In this document: positions 13,081 to 57,523 of the stretch, one piece after another
Numbering within the stretch: position 1 is the first letter of the stretch
How the letters are laid out: every line of letters starts with the position of its first letter
Assembly: GCA_013433145.1 (NCBI GenBank)
Contig: CM024177.1
Coordinates: forward strand, 8,024,110 to 8,088,109
Reading direction: 5' to 3'
Source of the DNA: Ascaris suum
Lineage: Eukaryota > Nematoda > Chromadorea > Rhabditida > Ascarididae
Length of the DNA stretch: 64,000 nt
The notes under the pieces: generated by a model
Databases searched by the model: none
Told to the model about the DNA's origin: nothing
Seen by the model: only the letters and a program-made list of their open reading frames with translations
Translations under genes and position numbers: made by a program

Positions 13081-14434
13081 ATATCTTGTCACCTCATTTG
13101 ATGCACTTTCTAGCATATTTATATGCAGATGACTGCACATTTGGCCCATGTTTAACACTCATGGCATAAACAAACCTTCGTGCTCCGAGCAAACACTCCT
13201 TAACGGTCCATATAAGCTTCAACACATTCTAAATAAAAACTTCAAAAATATCTTAGAAGACTTTATATTGGGAATGAAAGGATTTAAGCAACACTTGTGT
13301 GCATTACAATTTGTAAAATGAGCCACAAAACCAGATTCCGACTCAGCTAGAAGCTATGACCGCCGTCGACATCTCTCCCTCATCTCAACGGCGATTGGGC
13401 CATTTCCCTAGCACATCAAACGGATCCATACATCCTTCCGTCGTTGTCAAATCACCCGCATCGTTCCCACCACTGCCCTCCCGCCAAGAATGAGCCTATT
13501 CCTCGTTCCCATTGTCGAATCTTACACGTTGTCAGTTTTTGAGGGTCGGGAAAATATCGGCGAAACATTGTACATCAAAATCAAGCCCCACTTATGGACT
13601 ACTAACCTAAAACCCTGAGTAATGAGTCTACCGATATTATGGAATTCTGGAAAAAATATTTTACTCAACATTTTATATAAAACTGTAAACAACAAAAGAT
13701 GTGTATTTTGCTGCCGCATAACTAATGAGTTATGTACAAAACCATAAAACTCTATAAAAAACTATAAAACTAATAAATGTATAAAAAAGAGTAAGAAATC
13801 AATCCTCGCTAAATGGATCTTTAACGTTTGTTCAACGACAATACATTTGAGGATTGTTTTGCGAATGCGCTCTACTTCCTCTTTTTTCATCTCATTGCCA
13901 TACGAATTCCTTCTGCTGCATTTTATTATTGCCATTTAGTGCGATGAAGTATCCTGGGTGGGGAAGGTAACTGTGAGGCCACAATGTTTTTCTAAGGTAA
14001 TCACTTATTGAACAGAAAGAACTACCTTTTTTAAAAGAACTACCTTTCACCTACCTTAAAAAAATCTTAATTACCTTCTTTACGAATCTCCGATCGTAAG
14101 GCCATCAGTACCCTAGTGAGCCAGTATATTTTCCCATTCAAGGCTCATGCTGTACCACTGATAACAGTGCATCAGAGAATTCCGAAGATCCATGCACAGT
14201 TCATCTATTTAAAGACCACTCACTGGTCACACAGCTGAAAGGCATAGACAGATCGTGCACAATACCGTAAATTGTGGAAGAGCCGTAAAAAAGTAAATAA
14301 ACTTCGAACTGTTTGTTGATACAAAACAAAGTCGCTAAAAATATTGCATACGCATGGAACCAACATAAATAAAGTTTATGTGGAACTGCACACCGTATAG
14401 GCATCATGAACTTACGTTGCACCGAACTAATTGA

Positions 14435-14440
14435 TTTATT
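14435..14440 (-). terminator. Poly(A) signal AATAAA of full-length VWA8
   Basis: AATAAA on the minus strand, about 70 nt after the VWA8 TAA stop at 14511. Spacing is normal for a nematode 3' UTR. Confidence 0.7.
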
Positions 14441-14510
14441 GATTGGTTCAATCAGTTTCACTATCAATATCACAAGCTCTCAATTCGAGAAAAGACCACA
14501 TGCATCAAGA

Positions 14511-45696
<31,186 letters not shown>

Positions 45697-45710
45697 CCAA
45701 TAATTAATAC

Positions 45711-45721
45711 CTGGAAATAAA
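45711..45721 (-). promoter_or_regulatory. Probable spliced-leader acceptor of VWA8
   Basis: TTTATTTCCAG on the minus strand lies 14 nt before the first in-frame ATG of the inferred exon 1. Nematode mRNAs commonly receive a spliced leader just upstream of the start codon. Use here is inferred from position and sequence quality. Confidence 0.5.
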
Positions 45722-48700
45722 TAATAAATCCAAAATTCCGCATCCTATCAATAAGCACTCAGTTTTATCCATTAGCGCGTCAAATAAGACCATATGAAAA
45801 TAATAGAAATAATACTTTTGTCTTATTATTGCAAACCGATTCAAATCACTGAAAATGTTGGCGGCGGTCCATTCAACTACCCGTTTGAAATGGAAACTGA
45901 AACATCTAAAATGTATGGAATTTGGCACTCGAATGAATTTATTTATAGCCCCCTCACTCCCCCCCCCCCCCCCACCGTCCCGAAAAAAAAATCAAATTTA
46001 AAGTGGACAAATGTATCGCTATTCGTTTCTCGAACGTGTACAGAACGGATCATTCAACGTTCGATAGACTATTTATTTGATAATTCATAAGTATTTAAAA
46101 ATGAGTGAAATATTTCTTCAATCGAAACACTGCAAAATGAGTGCAAATGAAGATTTTCGCCTTTTCAGTTAATTTTTTGATGTAATCATTCCCTAAAAAC
46201 TAATAACGATCACTACAATATTCCCTCTTTCCATACAAATGGCGTACACCATTTGTTCAACGAAACATCCGATGTTGATTTGGCAACCCGAATCGCCCGA
46301 TCAACAACACACCACAAACAACGAGAACGGCGTTCATACATTCATTTGATTAGACGTCACCGCGATCTCCTCCCCAGCATAGTGGACATGAATAAGAAAT
46401 TTATATGACTACACATAATTCTAGGGATCTAAATTCTTCAATATCCATCTATCAGTATACTCGATGGGTGAAGATTTTTGAACGAATGTGCACAAAAATG
46501 TAATTCAAAACCTCTGTGGGGAATGACATGTTCCCTCTACTTTCAACCTCTTCATCAAAATCTAAGACTTAAGCTCCCCAAGTTTGATCCAATATTAAGA
46601 ACAACCTGAACAGTCTTTGCGGCCTGATCCACCAGTAGACAACTCTTTAAGATATCAATAGAATGTTATTAGAAGCTCATCCTCGATCAAGCTAATTGAA
46701 ACAAAAGACGGTACTTCTTGAAGAAGTAAGCAATAAGATTCACTTACACTAAGATGTGATAACTTGCGGATGATTTCAAATAATTTTAATATTCAATTCA
46801 AAATAACGAAGGGATGTGCAAACCGAATGCATTAAAAAAATACAGTCAACAGAGATTCGACGATATTGATGAGATTTAAACAACAATCTCAGTTGAATGA
46901 ATGCATCGATGCAGCTAATAACACAAATATTGTTCTAGCACAATTGCATCATCAATGACAATAAAGCAAAAAGGTGAATAAGCATCATATCATATACATT
47001 ATTCAAGCATTAACTAATCGACGATCGCTTTTACTGGTCGGCGATAATTCGTCGATATGTCGAGATCATTATCAACTTTACTCTCGTCGCAACTTTCAAG
47101 TAAATGAATGCTAAAAATTACTTCTGAATGCTGCAAAGTTTTAACGCCGTTATGCACTCTTCTCTTGAAAAGTTTTATGAAACGAATTTTCCCACTATCC
47201 GAAAAAAATCCAACCTGAAATGATTGTATCCGAAAACAGATATCCATGAAATTCCAACACCGTTAATTCTACTAATTGAATAATACTTAGTACTGCTAAA
47301 CTATATCATATAGCGATTCTGTACTTAACTTCAAGATCTTCTGCTTCTTTCCAGCACTATTATCGATGAAATTTCGACGGCCAAAAATCGTTAATGATGA
47401 TGTTTGCTATGATACGAGTACTTGTAACGATCGCGACCAACAACCTTAGGCTACTTGCTCCTAAAAATTAATTTAACCACCCAATTACTTGCTGTAGCAT
47501 AATAAACCTATAAAATTCAATAAATTGTTTCCTATTACATTAGAGCTCACCAATAAAAGGGTGTTGATGGACATAAAGAAGGAGCAAAAGAATAAATTAA
47601 AACTTTTAATCAAAGTGGAGAGCACCACAAGTGAGCTATGACAACCTATCAAACATATCATTCTTGAAATGCACAAGTGCACTCTTCCTCAGCCACAACT
47701 GCAAATGATGCCCCATATCCTTCACGTGCATCGACGCAACTGCCACACTAATTCTTTCTAGAAACTCTAACTCTTCGCAAAATAACTGCTGACGCGAACA
47801 ATCGTCTTCTCGAGAAATCGATGAATGACCTCAGATTACGTGATGAAACCGATCCCGCTTATACAAACAAATATGCAAATAGAAGCAACTCTATCGGTAA
47901 ACCAAAATTACAAGCACACATAACTAAATTAGATTGTTCGAGAACAAACTTCGAGTGCTTCAAGAGTATGAGCAATAAAGACATAACAAACAACTGTAGT
48001 CTATGAGAGACAAACATTCGCAACGAGAAGTGCAGTCGGGAAGAGAATAAGAGAGGTGGGAAACAATTGGAGATGAGCAGATGAAATGAACGCACCAATT
48101 GTGCACTGAGAGCAACACAACTGGCGATCACGTCTAGTTGAATAAGACCCAACAGAAGAGGGAGAGAGAGAGAGGTCAAACGGTCACTTAATAGCCAACA
48201 AATTACATCGAGCTAGCATAACGACTACGGCTTAGACTCCGCTCTCAACGCCTCTTATGTGATCACGGGGAATCACTTTAACCTCTTCTCTTCTAGTTTG
48301 CACCTCGAAATCGAATCAAAATGGGAAAACTAAATTTGACAGCAATGAGTCGCAAATTGGTCAAAATTATTGCACCTCGATGTAAAGAAACATCAGCACG
48401 GAAACTGAGAGTTATTGCCTCCCGTTTTTATTAATGGAACAAGTCTCCTCTCATTTACAGTTAGATATCAAAGGACGTTCAAACAAAGAATGTCAAATAT
48501 GCGATGCCATATTAAGGAAAGTTGAAACACACTTTACTCAATGCGATGAGAATTACGCCTCCCAAATATTCCCTTGTCGTACCGCTGAAAATTTCATTCC
48601 TCTACTCGTACCTTCCTCCTCCTCCTCCTCCATCCCGTCCTCCGTGACCTCTTCCAAAAGGTCAAGGGGAGAACGAAAAACATCGATGGGAAAAACGGAA

Positions 48701-49087
48701 AACGAAACAATATTCAATCAAATAAAAAAATGAGAAGGGAACAATGCAATCAACAGGTGACCGGCATTTCGAACTGTCAACCCGCAAATCAACATAGAAA
48801 AGCCTTCGTTCACAAGTCACAACTCATAAACAACCACTGCAAGCAAAACACTGAAAATGGCGACAACAACGAATGTCCACTAAGGGTCATGCATAAAGCG
48901 CTAATTACACACTCTCGAATCAAAGTTTTTATGAAATGTTTGCACCTAAAAGAAACAACTTATCCCACCTTTTTTTCAACCAGCAGTTTCTTTACATTCA
49001 CTATTTGAGAAGAAATGTTACGCGGAGACACAGCATGGTCCAGACATGAACCGCATCGCGCAAGGAGGTCTTCGAAGAATGCTGTGC
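45722..49087. other. Stretch between VWA8 and MFF
   Basis: No gene is recognised. It holds a C15 run at 45959-45973 and an open minus-strand frame (47014-47247) that follows a TTTCAG and ends in TAG like a terminal exon, but matches no family and has no clear partner exons. A plus-strand frame at 48434-48733 with a CxxC is also unassigned. The MFF 3' UTR should occupy the right end. Confidence 0.45.
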
Positions 49088-51308
49088 TCATTTGAAGCCT
49101 CTTTTGAAGAGAATTGCAAAGAGGAGCCCTGCAGTAGTGACTAGTGAAAGCCACAGGAACGATTCGCGTGTTTTCCTCCTCTCGTTCTCATCTTCCAACT
49201 GATAAAGACGCGTCGATAAACGTCCCAACTGCTTACGCATCTTCTTCAACTCTCGTAGTGGATTCTCCTCTACTGCAATCGATACCGCCGACATGCTCTC
49301 GTCCTGCAAGCGAGAACTCTAACGAGGTTTTTCCATATTGACGCATAACGAAAGGGATGGAGAAAGGAAATTGCAAACGCTTACTCCACCTTTTCTCTCA
49401 ATCTGCTTAGAAAAAAAACCTCTAAAACTTAGCGATTTTCGTCGAACAAATTTTTCAAGACTTGAAAAAAAGTTCTCTCATTTTATCTCTGCCAACAGAA
49501 TTCTTGTTTTTCGCTTAAGACTTTAAGCGCCCAATATGCGTGTATGCATCCATATCAAATTCGGCAAATCAAACAACAACCTATCGAAGGAGAGTACTAC
49601 CAATCTAAAGAAACACAAAATTTGCATCAATGATTTATTTAATTAAATCTATTTGGATAATAAATTTATATATTTCTTTTTTTACTGTTTTATAATCACC
49701 CGAACAATCAATCAACAATCAACATATGAGCCCATAGCCAAGAAATTCGAAAGTAGTGGTTCGCACGGCAGACAGTCAAGAATATTTCTCATCTCATAAA
49801 AACAACGCGCTTGTATGTTATTCTTGAAAGTGGTGGATTTTATGAAAATCTGCGGTGAATTTAATAATGTCGCGAAAAACGACACCCTAATACTCTTCAT
49901 CTGCTTTTTCGAGATATCACAATATGTTGGATGAAAACCGACATTCTACTATTTCTTTAGTTAAGAACATCGCATCGAATAAACGAAGAGTGCATTAATG
50001 CAATATATTGAATTCAAACATAAGATCGTCTGGTTTTTATCATTTCCGAGAATAGAATCGATCAGGTCTCTAAACGATGCAATAATTTCTTTAAAACGTG
50101 TGGGTGATAACTGGCCTAACTCGGGCAAGAAAGTTATTCGAGCTAAACGGAATAGGATTTTGGTTGGTTTCCTTCCAAATTGGCTACAGAGAGTAAAAAC
50201 ACCGGGGACTATCCTTGAATCCGTCACAAAATTTACGCACATTGTAATACTGATAAAGGAGGAATACACAAACCCTTTTTCCCATCCATCACGAATATTC
50301 ATTTCCAGAAATTGTGAATGCTATGAGCACCTGGGGCTTAAAAACGGGAAGCAATACGGTAAATCCTTTACTCGTACGGAACAAAGCGCAAAATCGAAAA
50401 TATTTGACAGCAAACATAAATCAATTGGTGCATGCAAGAAAAACAATCCTTACCAATATAGGTTCCTCTAAGACATCTGCTTATAATCGAATCAAAAAAC
50501 AAATAGCTAAAATCTTTGCGTACCTGAGGCTGAGTGACACCGTTAGCCGGCAATTCATCTGAGATTTCTGGAAACGTAGCCTTATCGAGCGTCAACGTAT
50601 CTGGAGGAGATGACAACTCCTTAAAACACATTTGATTCATCTTATTAGGCTCAGATAGCTGACCGAATCACTTAAAACTCCTGCCTAAATTTTAAAAAAT
50701 TTCAATTATTTGTAAATCATATTGCTTTTCTAATTGTTACCTTTTTCTTGTCCTCAGTTTCCATCTTACCTCCCCCCCCCCCCCCAAATTTCCCCACAAC
50801 CCCCCTCACAGCCCGACGGTCCACATTACTCGAAAATGATGTGCAGGTAAAGAACTACTTATGTGAGTTGCTACTTCTTCAGCCACAGGAATTAGTGATC
50901 AGATAAATCCTTTATTGAATGATGTGCAACTAGGCCTCATCCTTAATCGATTAATGGCTTCTATTAACGCCAATCTCCAACTAACTTTATGCTCTCTAAA
51001 CGCATCGACGACATAAGTCATGACGTCATTTCCGGAACTGACTAAATTATTAAACATTTCTCGAATAAACAATTAAATTCTATCAAACCTACCGGTGCCG
51101 GATAACCGGAAACAAAACGGTCAGTTAAAACTTCAGTGGGAATTGCGCGATCGGCCATTACGCGATCACCGCCGGCTACGAGTATTCGATCAGGTACGTT
51201 CATTTTATACGCAAGACTAGTTGCATTATCGATATGATGACGTGTTGCACGACTGAAGTCGCCACTCGAATCACCCACTACCGTTATATGATGCGGTACA
51301 TGCATCAT
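49088..51308 (-). CDS. MFF: Mitochondrial fission factor (MFF/Tango11 family), three exons
   Basis: Exons 51093-51308 (72 codons), 50524-50619 (32 codons) and 49088-49303 (71 codons plus TGA), all phase 0, give 175 residues. MFF is a tail-anchored outer mitochondrial and peroxisomal membrane protein that recruits the fission GTPase Drp1. Two N-terminal repeats are visible, MHVPHHITVVGD and MNVPDRILVAGG, matching the paired human motifs around Val-Pro-Glu. Exon 2 carries PDTLTLDKATFPEISDELPA. Exon 3 has a heptad-like coiled coil (RELKKMRKQLGRLSTRLYQL), a single hydrophobic anchor (LWLSLVTTAGLLFAILF) and a basic tail (KRGFK). The ATG directly follows TTTCAG, as in spliced-leader messages; an upstream coding exon is still possible. 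It is shorter than human MFF (about 340) because the middle is missing. Confidence 0.9.
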
Positions 51309-51318
51309 CTGAAATATT
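51309..51318 (-). promoter_or_regulatory. Probable spliced-leader acceptor of MFF
   Basis: AATATTTCAG on the minus strand is directly followed by the ATG ATG of the first recognised MFF exon. It could equally be an ordinary acceptor if a further 5' exon exists; I did not find one. Confidence 0.5.
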
Positions 51319-52139
51319 GCAATTTCTCAACGTTTTACCATAAGAATGAATCGAGTTCACGATAACGCATACATAAGTTTAATATATCTATACGTCCTTA
51401 TAATCTCGTCTAGTGATATTATTTTTAAGACAACCTGCGTTTCAAACAAACTTGAAGAACCTTGACCAGTGGTCAGTCATTTTTTTGAGTTGACGATATC
51501 CATTCCACAATATCCACGAAACGGACATCCGAACGACAATTTGCTAGGCACAGTAGCCATATAACATTTTTTATTAAGCAGAGTTAAACATCAGTACTCG
51601 TTGCTAAGTCAATAATGCTCACAAAACGATCATATGAGAGAGACCTCAAAAAAGGTTAAATAATCCAATTTTACTAATAGATGCGCCCAAATAGCGACGA
51701 CCTACATTAAATAGAATCCAGCTAAGGCCACTCGCTCTGGTGTAAGCGTAACTCGTCATGCTCATATGATCAACGACTAAACATAATCGCAATTCCAGCT
51801 GCAACCGGAATCTTGACCGAATCCGATCCATGCACTTATGATTAGAAATGTGCATTTTCACAATTTTCTAGCAAAATCAGAACGGTGACCTAGCGTAAAG
51901 TTAATCTTGAGCGAAAAATGATGATAAAGTCTTTTTGAGCTCAAACAAAAATGCATAACATTTTTAGTGGAACTGAGGAATAAAACCTTTCGTTAACCCC
52001 GAATTTTACTGCCACTGTACTTCCACCTATCCTAAACGATCAAACCAGTACAATAAAAAGCAGCAGCGGAAAGAGACAATCGTAAAAACATAATTTGAAA
52101 AAAAAGAACTGGCTTTTGGAAATTGCATATACATAAATT
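51319..52139. other. Stretch upstream of MFF
   Basis: AT-rich, without a recognisable exon on either strand. It probably holds the MFF promoter, or an intron if MFF has a further 5' exon. Confidence 0.5.
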
Positions 52140-54840
52140 TTGATTTCATTGTCGACTGGTTATCCCCTGAACACCCGATGCTCCGTCCATTCGCCAAGCA
52201 CCGGCGAGGAATTGTCGAGTTCTATTCGCTCCTATTCTATGCTCTCTGCGTTGACCGAAGAGCCGTACTAGTGATTCATCCCACCTCGTCTGCGGTCTTC
52301 GCATGGCCGCTTTCGACCGCGTTGTATCCATTCTGTGCTTGACAGCGATTATCAGTTTTTAACCTAGCGATTATCAGTTTGATAACCTGGCGATTATCAG
52401 TTTTTGTGCAACATGGCCGCCTCCTCCGTTTTTCTGCATAAATTTCGAAAACCATGGTACTCCAGTTCTGTGTCGCAATTCTCCGTGGCTTAGCGGTTTA
52501 TCCTGGTGAACGCGGTTGCCGCTGATAGCCCGCTCTTCGCCTTCTTATGAATTCGCCGCCCAGGATATTATTCGGATGTAGCTGACGCCCGAGATTGACG
52601 TAATCCGTTACTTCTTCAACTTCAGCGTTATCCACTCGTATTACGCCTTGTGCACGACAGCTGCTCCTCATCCACCTTGTCTTAGACAGATTCATCTCCA
52701 CATCGATTTCCACGGAGCGGTTTCCTTGTTGTTGTTGGTTTCGGGGGTTTTATGCCAACATGGACACAGTCAACAGCGAACAGAAGGTGGGTCAACAATT
52801 CGCCATCAGTCATAATCCTGCCGTGATGGTTAATCTTTTTAAATACTCCTTCCATAGTCATCGCAAAGAGCATCGGGAATGCAGTATTACCTTGTCGGAC
52901 TTCTCTGTTGATATTCACATGACATACATCGTCGAGAAGCCGAACATCAGTTTTACGTATTCCATGTTTGGAGGTCACTTGTACCCGTTGATGCCAACGT
53001 ATGCCGGATGTACACCATCCTTGAGCAAAGTGTTTATGACTGCTGTTGATTCTACCGAGTCAAATGACTTGCGGTAATTAACAAAAGTGAGACATACTGC
53101 AGCTCGCTATTCCTTACATTCTTCCAGTAACTGGCTGAGGACGTGGGTATGACAGTGCGTGGAGTAGCCTCCTCTAAAGCCTTTCTGCTTTCTGCTGCTT
53201 TCCGCCACTCCTGATATTCGAATCAAAAGCATTCTTGCGAACAGTTTGTACAGAAGTGGCAAAAGCGCGATGGAACGGTGGTTCCCCAGCTTTGGGACCT
53301 CCTTTCTTCTTCAAAAGCACAGTCACTGACTTTAACCAAGCCGAGGGAACAGTGCATGAATTTAAATAGGTGGTGAATCTTTCAGCAATAGCCTTGAGAA
53401 AGAAGTAGCCTCCTGCTTTCAGATGTCCTATTTTGATTCCGTCCTTTCTTGAGCTATTTTCGGAGTCCACTTTCCTCAGTGCCAAATCTGTTTCTCCCAT
53501 GTTACCGGTGGAATGTCTTCGCGCGCAACATGTTAAATGGTTCCTTCACGTGTACTTTGAAAGCAAACAGATCACTGCAGCAGGTCTCGCATATTCCTCT
53601 CATCTCGATCTATCGTGCATCTCCCATGGAGATTTTTGAAATCACCGGGTAATCTCACTTTCATCTCTACTATATTTACCGTGGCGTCCTCTCTCTACCC
53701 TTTTCAAGCTTCTTCGGTTTACTGCCGCTTCTCTCAGCCTCACTTCTTTGTATTCGTCACAGCCCGCTTGCAGCCTTCTCTATATCTCCTTCCACAACTC
53801 CTTACAATCGTCTCCGGTTGTTTTTCCTCCAGTTATCATTTGGGCTCAGAGAGTCATCAAGCGTTTTGTATCCTCCCTGATTCTTCCCGCTCGTATTAGA
53901 AAATCGGATTGTTTGAGCGATCAGGCGCCTTTCTGATGTTATTCACTAACATTTCATAGTCTGCACTGACGTCGCCAGTGGCAACTGAGCAGTCTCTCGC
54001 TTCCACCTAGGAGGACAACTCATCAATACTTAATGTTGTTGTTCAGCGTCGCCCTTCTCGCAAGATGTTGTTCTCGTGCTCATAATCCATTCTGCTCTTG
54101 GGTCGAAGAAGGTAGTGGTAGAAACCTGTTCGTACAATCTTCTCGCCAGTGATGGACAGGTCCATGAACAGAAACTTTACGTCCGTTAACAAGTAATCAT
54201 TTTGGTTCAAGGTAACACCATCCAAGCCTCGCCAAATCCACTGCCTCTTCTGGTGTTTTTGGGAGCAAATATTCGTTATATGCGGACGGTTACTGTCCGC
54301 TAATGTTATTAAGCTGGACTCTCTGGTGTTCCGAACTCCTATGTCGTACTTTCCGACATAGCTCTCAGCATGGTAAATCCTGCGCCCGACCTTAACAGTA
54401 AAATGTCCTTCAACGATCAATTACGTTGTTCTGAACTTCATAGCATCCTCAACCTCTTAGTAGAATTCCTCGATGCTTGCTTCATCTCCCTCTGAAGAAA
54501 GCTTTCCATTTTGCGGCGGTGCGTATACCTGGACGATCATCATCAGAATGCGGCTCTTATCAAGGTGCTGTACTACACTGCAACTCTCGACGATATGAAA
54601 TTGCAATTTTTAGTGATATGTTTAGCGCATTTCCGTACTATAAAACCTGCTTCCGCTTTCTTGAAAGGTTTTGTTTTCGAAAACCTTATCCAGGAAGACT
54701 TGGTTGCCTGAGCGCCACTTTGCTATGAGCTGATCATGCCGTCGCGTCTCATAGATGCCAATGATGTCAGCTTTTATTTTTGAAGTGATATCAACGTACC
54801 CGTCGAAAGAACATCAGTCGACGGATTTCAATTATTATGC
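52140..54840 (-). mobile_element. Decayed RTE-type non-LTR retrotransposon
   Basis: Collinear minus-strand fragments in broken frames, in the order endonuclease then reverse transcriptase. Endonuclease: IIGIYETRRHDQ near 54.74 kb (the ETRR glutamate is kept), QVYAPPQNGK near 54.5 kb, then RQWIWRGLDGVT and NDYLLTD at 54.1-54.3 kb. Reverse transcriptase: KDGIKIGHLKAGG and a VLLKKKG block (53174-53500), KSFDSVES (about 53.0 kb), VRQGNTAFPMLFAM with a damaged catalytic box (FAVDCVH in place of the usual Asp-Asp), then YVNLGRQLHP (52498-52713) and the C-terminal RRPQTRWDES (52146-52331). Stops and frameshifts separate the pieces, so it is a dead copy. The part recovered (about 2.7 kb) is close to full RTE length. 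Confidence 0.85.
52343..52406. repeat. Three tandem copies of a ~23-bp unit inside the retroelement
   Basis: The unit AGCGATTATCAGTTT plus a short spacer ending in AACCT occurs three times with small changes. It splits the C-terminal RTE fragment from the rest and probably arose by local duplication after insertion. Confidence 0.85.
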
Positions 54841-56832
54841 GAAACAACGAAAATGTCTGCATGCAAATCGTGATCCAATACTCATGCAATACTCAGGAAC
54901 ATGCAATTTTTTTCGATAAGTCACCTTTGAATGCAAAACCATGCCATCGTGCAAGATTTCGGCTCATTTAAAGCATCGCAAGTGCTTTTCTGGATATACT
55001 CAGCTTCTCACGGTTGGGAATGCATCGTGCAAAGTGCACGTCACGGTTGCACTGCGTACTCTTATGCATGTATGAGCGCAGCACTGTTCGCTGTTCGCAG
55101 CAAGTGCGCCCAACTTCCCTTCGATTATGGCAATTATAGTTTCCATTAAATGCCTCTAATTTTTTAAAAACCACCTTAATCTTGCATCTTCCCAGAAATT
55201 GAATGCCGCATTTTATAAAGCATTTAATGACCATTTAAGACTCCCATAAGTGCCCTTTTCTCTACTATCATCGATTAGATATGAAAACAAAAACTGCGAT
55301 TATAGGGAGATAATTGTTCAGGACAACGATCACGTAAATTAATGACTTAAATATTGAATCTGTTCTAAACTACAAATTAGAAGAAATAACCTAAAACAAC
55401 AAAATGCCATATTTAACTACCTGCAACCGGGAAGCGATGCAAAAAATCTAGCTGAAGAGGTGGCTAACTTTTGAGATTTTTAAACGAGACCTAAACGGGT
55501 GCCAAGGATGAAAACTGCAATCAATTTGGCAAATTTAGCTCGACACTTAATGAACGTATGGCACAGTCGGCAACAAATATAAGAAGAAACATATAGTGAA
55601 CGATAAGATAACTAAACGCAGTGAAGGATTTGAATCTCAGCGTCACCGAATATCATCGCTTTGTTTCTGCAAATTCGGGATGCTGCATTCTATCGTAAGA
55701 ACACATTCGCTGTAGGAGTCGATTAAATCAAAAATAGCGAAATATTATTGCCATTCGATAATATTTATGTCGCTATCGTTTTTCTTATTGACCTATGAAA
55801 GATTTCTTCCTGAAACACATATGATCCCTACATGGATAACTCAAAACATTCAAACATTTACCTCAGTCAATTAAAATCGATTGTAATTTACAAGAAGTCA
55901 TCTATGATCTGATGGTATGATTCGAATTTCTTGGTATCTCTTTAATTACATACTATAAATTCTTACCTATTATCATATTTGCTAGAGTGCAATATGTGGA
56001 GAGTTTGAAGAGTAAACAAATCCATAATAAGCGGCATCGGGTATGAAAATTCCCAAAGAAATAAGCAGATAAATCAGAAATCGTTGATTAAAAGTGGTTG
56101 TTTTACATGTCATGCAAAAATATTGCTACTAATAGAGCTTAAATAAAAGTAATTTGATTATACAGTGATAATGCTGTATATTATTTCCTTAAAAAACATA
56201 AACAATATATAATTTTTAGGTATTTTATTTATAATTTATAACTTTACAATTTAAACAACACAATTTGCCCAAGCAACGTTAGAGCAATTTCCTAATTCAG
56301 CTCAATTTCACTGCGTTAACACTAGAAGAATTTAAGGTCGACTTTGCGTAATGTAATCAAATTTTTGAGTCATTAAGCGAAATACAGTTTGACTAGGATT
56401 GAATTAGGAAACGAATTGATTAACTGGTTATTTCTGGACAAATCATACGAGTAAGTTAAGAAGTAATAATATGCGAAAATGTGATTTGAAGACTCAATTA
56501 CTGCTGCTCAAGACGATCGACAATATTACAAATCCTGCTGAAACTGCGTCACGGCCCTGTAGGAGGAAGGGAGGGGGAATAGGAAGGGTGGGGGTGGGGG
56601 GGGGGGTTGTAAAACACAGACGAACCCGTATGCTCAAGTTTTGAAGGTCTATGGTACTCAGATGGCATGTCATTGGAGTGTTAGCTAATCTCTGGTAGCT
56701 CCATGCTTCCGATCTTCTCATCTGCGAATTCTTTTTCAAGTCTTAGAGACCTATAAAACTTGAACATTTTTTGTTTGGAGTGTTCTTCCGAGAGTAACTT
56801 GTCTGTAAATATCAGGTAGTTCGACTTGAAGT

Positions 56833-56924
56833 AAGCATAACAATGAAAAAAGCCTGAGGTTCAAGCATAATAACGAACAAAGCCTGAGGCCAGGCGCAAG
56901 AATGCGTAACGCTTGAGGTCAAGC
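56833..56924. repeat. Degenerate tandem repeat, three ~30-bp units
   Basis: Units begin AAGCATAA- or similar and end GCCTGAGG / GCTTGAGG plus TTC, CC or TC. Divergence between copies suggests an old array. Confidence 0.75.
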
Positions 56925-57110
56925 AGCTAAATGGACATAAACAAACTGGTAAAAGTGAAGTGATTAAACATTATAAGTGGAGAGTATGTAAAAATCAATG
57001 CATAAATTATCGCACGTAATAGGTGATAAATAGTTGTAGTGGACAATCCTCGTCCAAGATTCCAAATTTGCGTTACCTATACCGCTAATCACCTGAGGAG
57101 ATATCACAAA

Positions 57111-57206
57111 TGAGAGAGAGAGGCGGAAAGAGAGAAAGAGAGCAGGAAAAGAAAAAAAGAGAGAGGAGAAAGAGAAAGAGACAAAGAAGTAGGGGGAGGG
57201 GGAGAT
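57111..57206. repeat. GA-rich low-complexity tract
   Basis: Almost pure purine on the plus strand (GAGAGA, AAAGAG, GGGGGAGG). It could form triplex DNA. Confidence 0.85.
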
Positions 57207-57430
57207 TGTGGGAAGGGATTTGATGATGAAATGCCGACAGAAAAAGTATTATTAGCGCCTACTTAATTTCACAGTTAACCTAATCAGTCGCCATCTTGGC
57301 ATTTGCCTTTTTATATGTAACTTCTTTAATTACCTCATCGATTGTGCCTGATTCAAGGTTGACCTCTATCAATTTCTATTTGCCCTCAATGACCGCTTCA
57401 ATTTTTTATTCCCTAATAAAACAGTTCGTG

Positions 57431-57431
<1 letters not shown>

Positions 57432-57521
<90 letters not shown>
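57432..57521. repeat. (AT)n microsatellite, about 90 bp
   Basis: A perfect TA/AT array. The spanning Tyr-Ile frame is an artefact. Confidence 0.97.

Positions 57522-57523
<2 letters not shown>

Larger units (their letters stand above)
10516..14434. other. Intergenic stretch between TRAPPC2 and VWA8
   Basis: No gene is recognised. Contents: a C14-A-C13 homopolymer pair (11062-11089); overlapping but unconvincing open frames at 11111-11816; GC-richer repeat-like blocks at about 11760-12060 and 12925-13080; a short (AT)n at 12660-12680; a C-rich segment near 13340-13530. The TRAPPC2 promoter and 5' UTR must lie at its left end. An exon-like frame at 13522-13719 (minus) matched nothing I know. 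Confidence 0.5.

Noticed and set aside
47014..47247. Terminal-exon-like frame on the minus strand between MFF and VWA8, considered as VWA8 exon 1
   Set aside because: No donor leaves the single base that VWA8 exon 2 needs, and it matches no known family. It is left as an unassigned open frame.
49144..49341. Plus-strand frame opposite MFF exon 3
   Set aside because: It is a shadow of a well-supported coding exon on the other strand.
53433..53936. Several plus-strand frames of 60-94 codons
   Set aside because: They are antisense shadows of the decayed RTE element.
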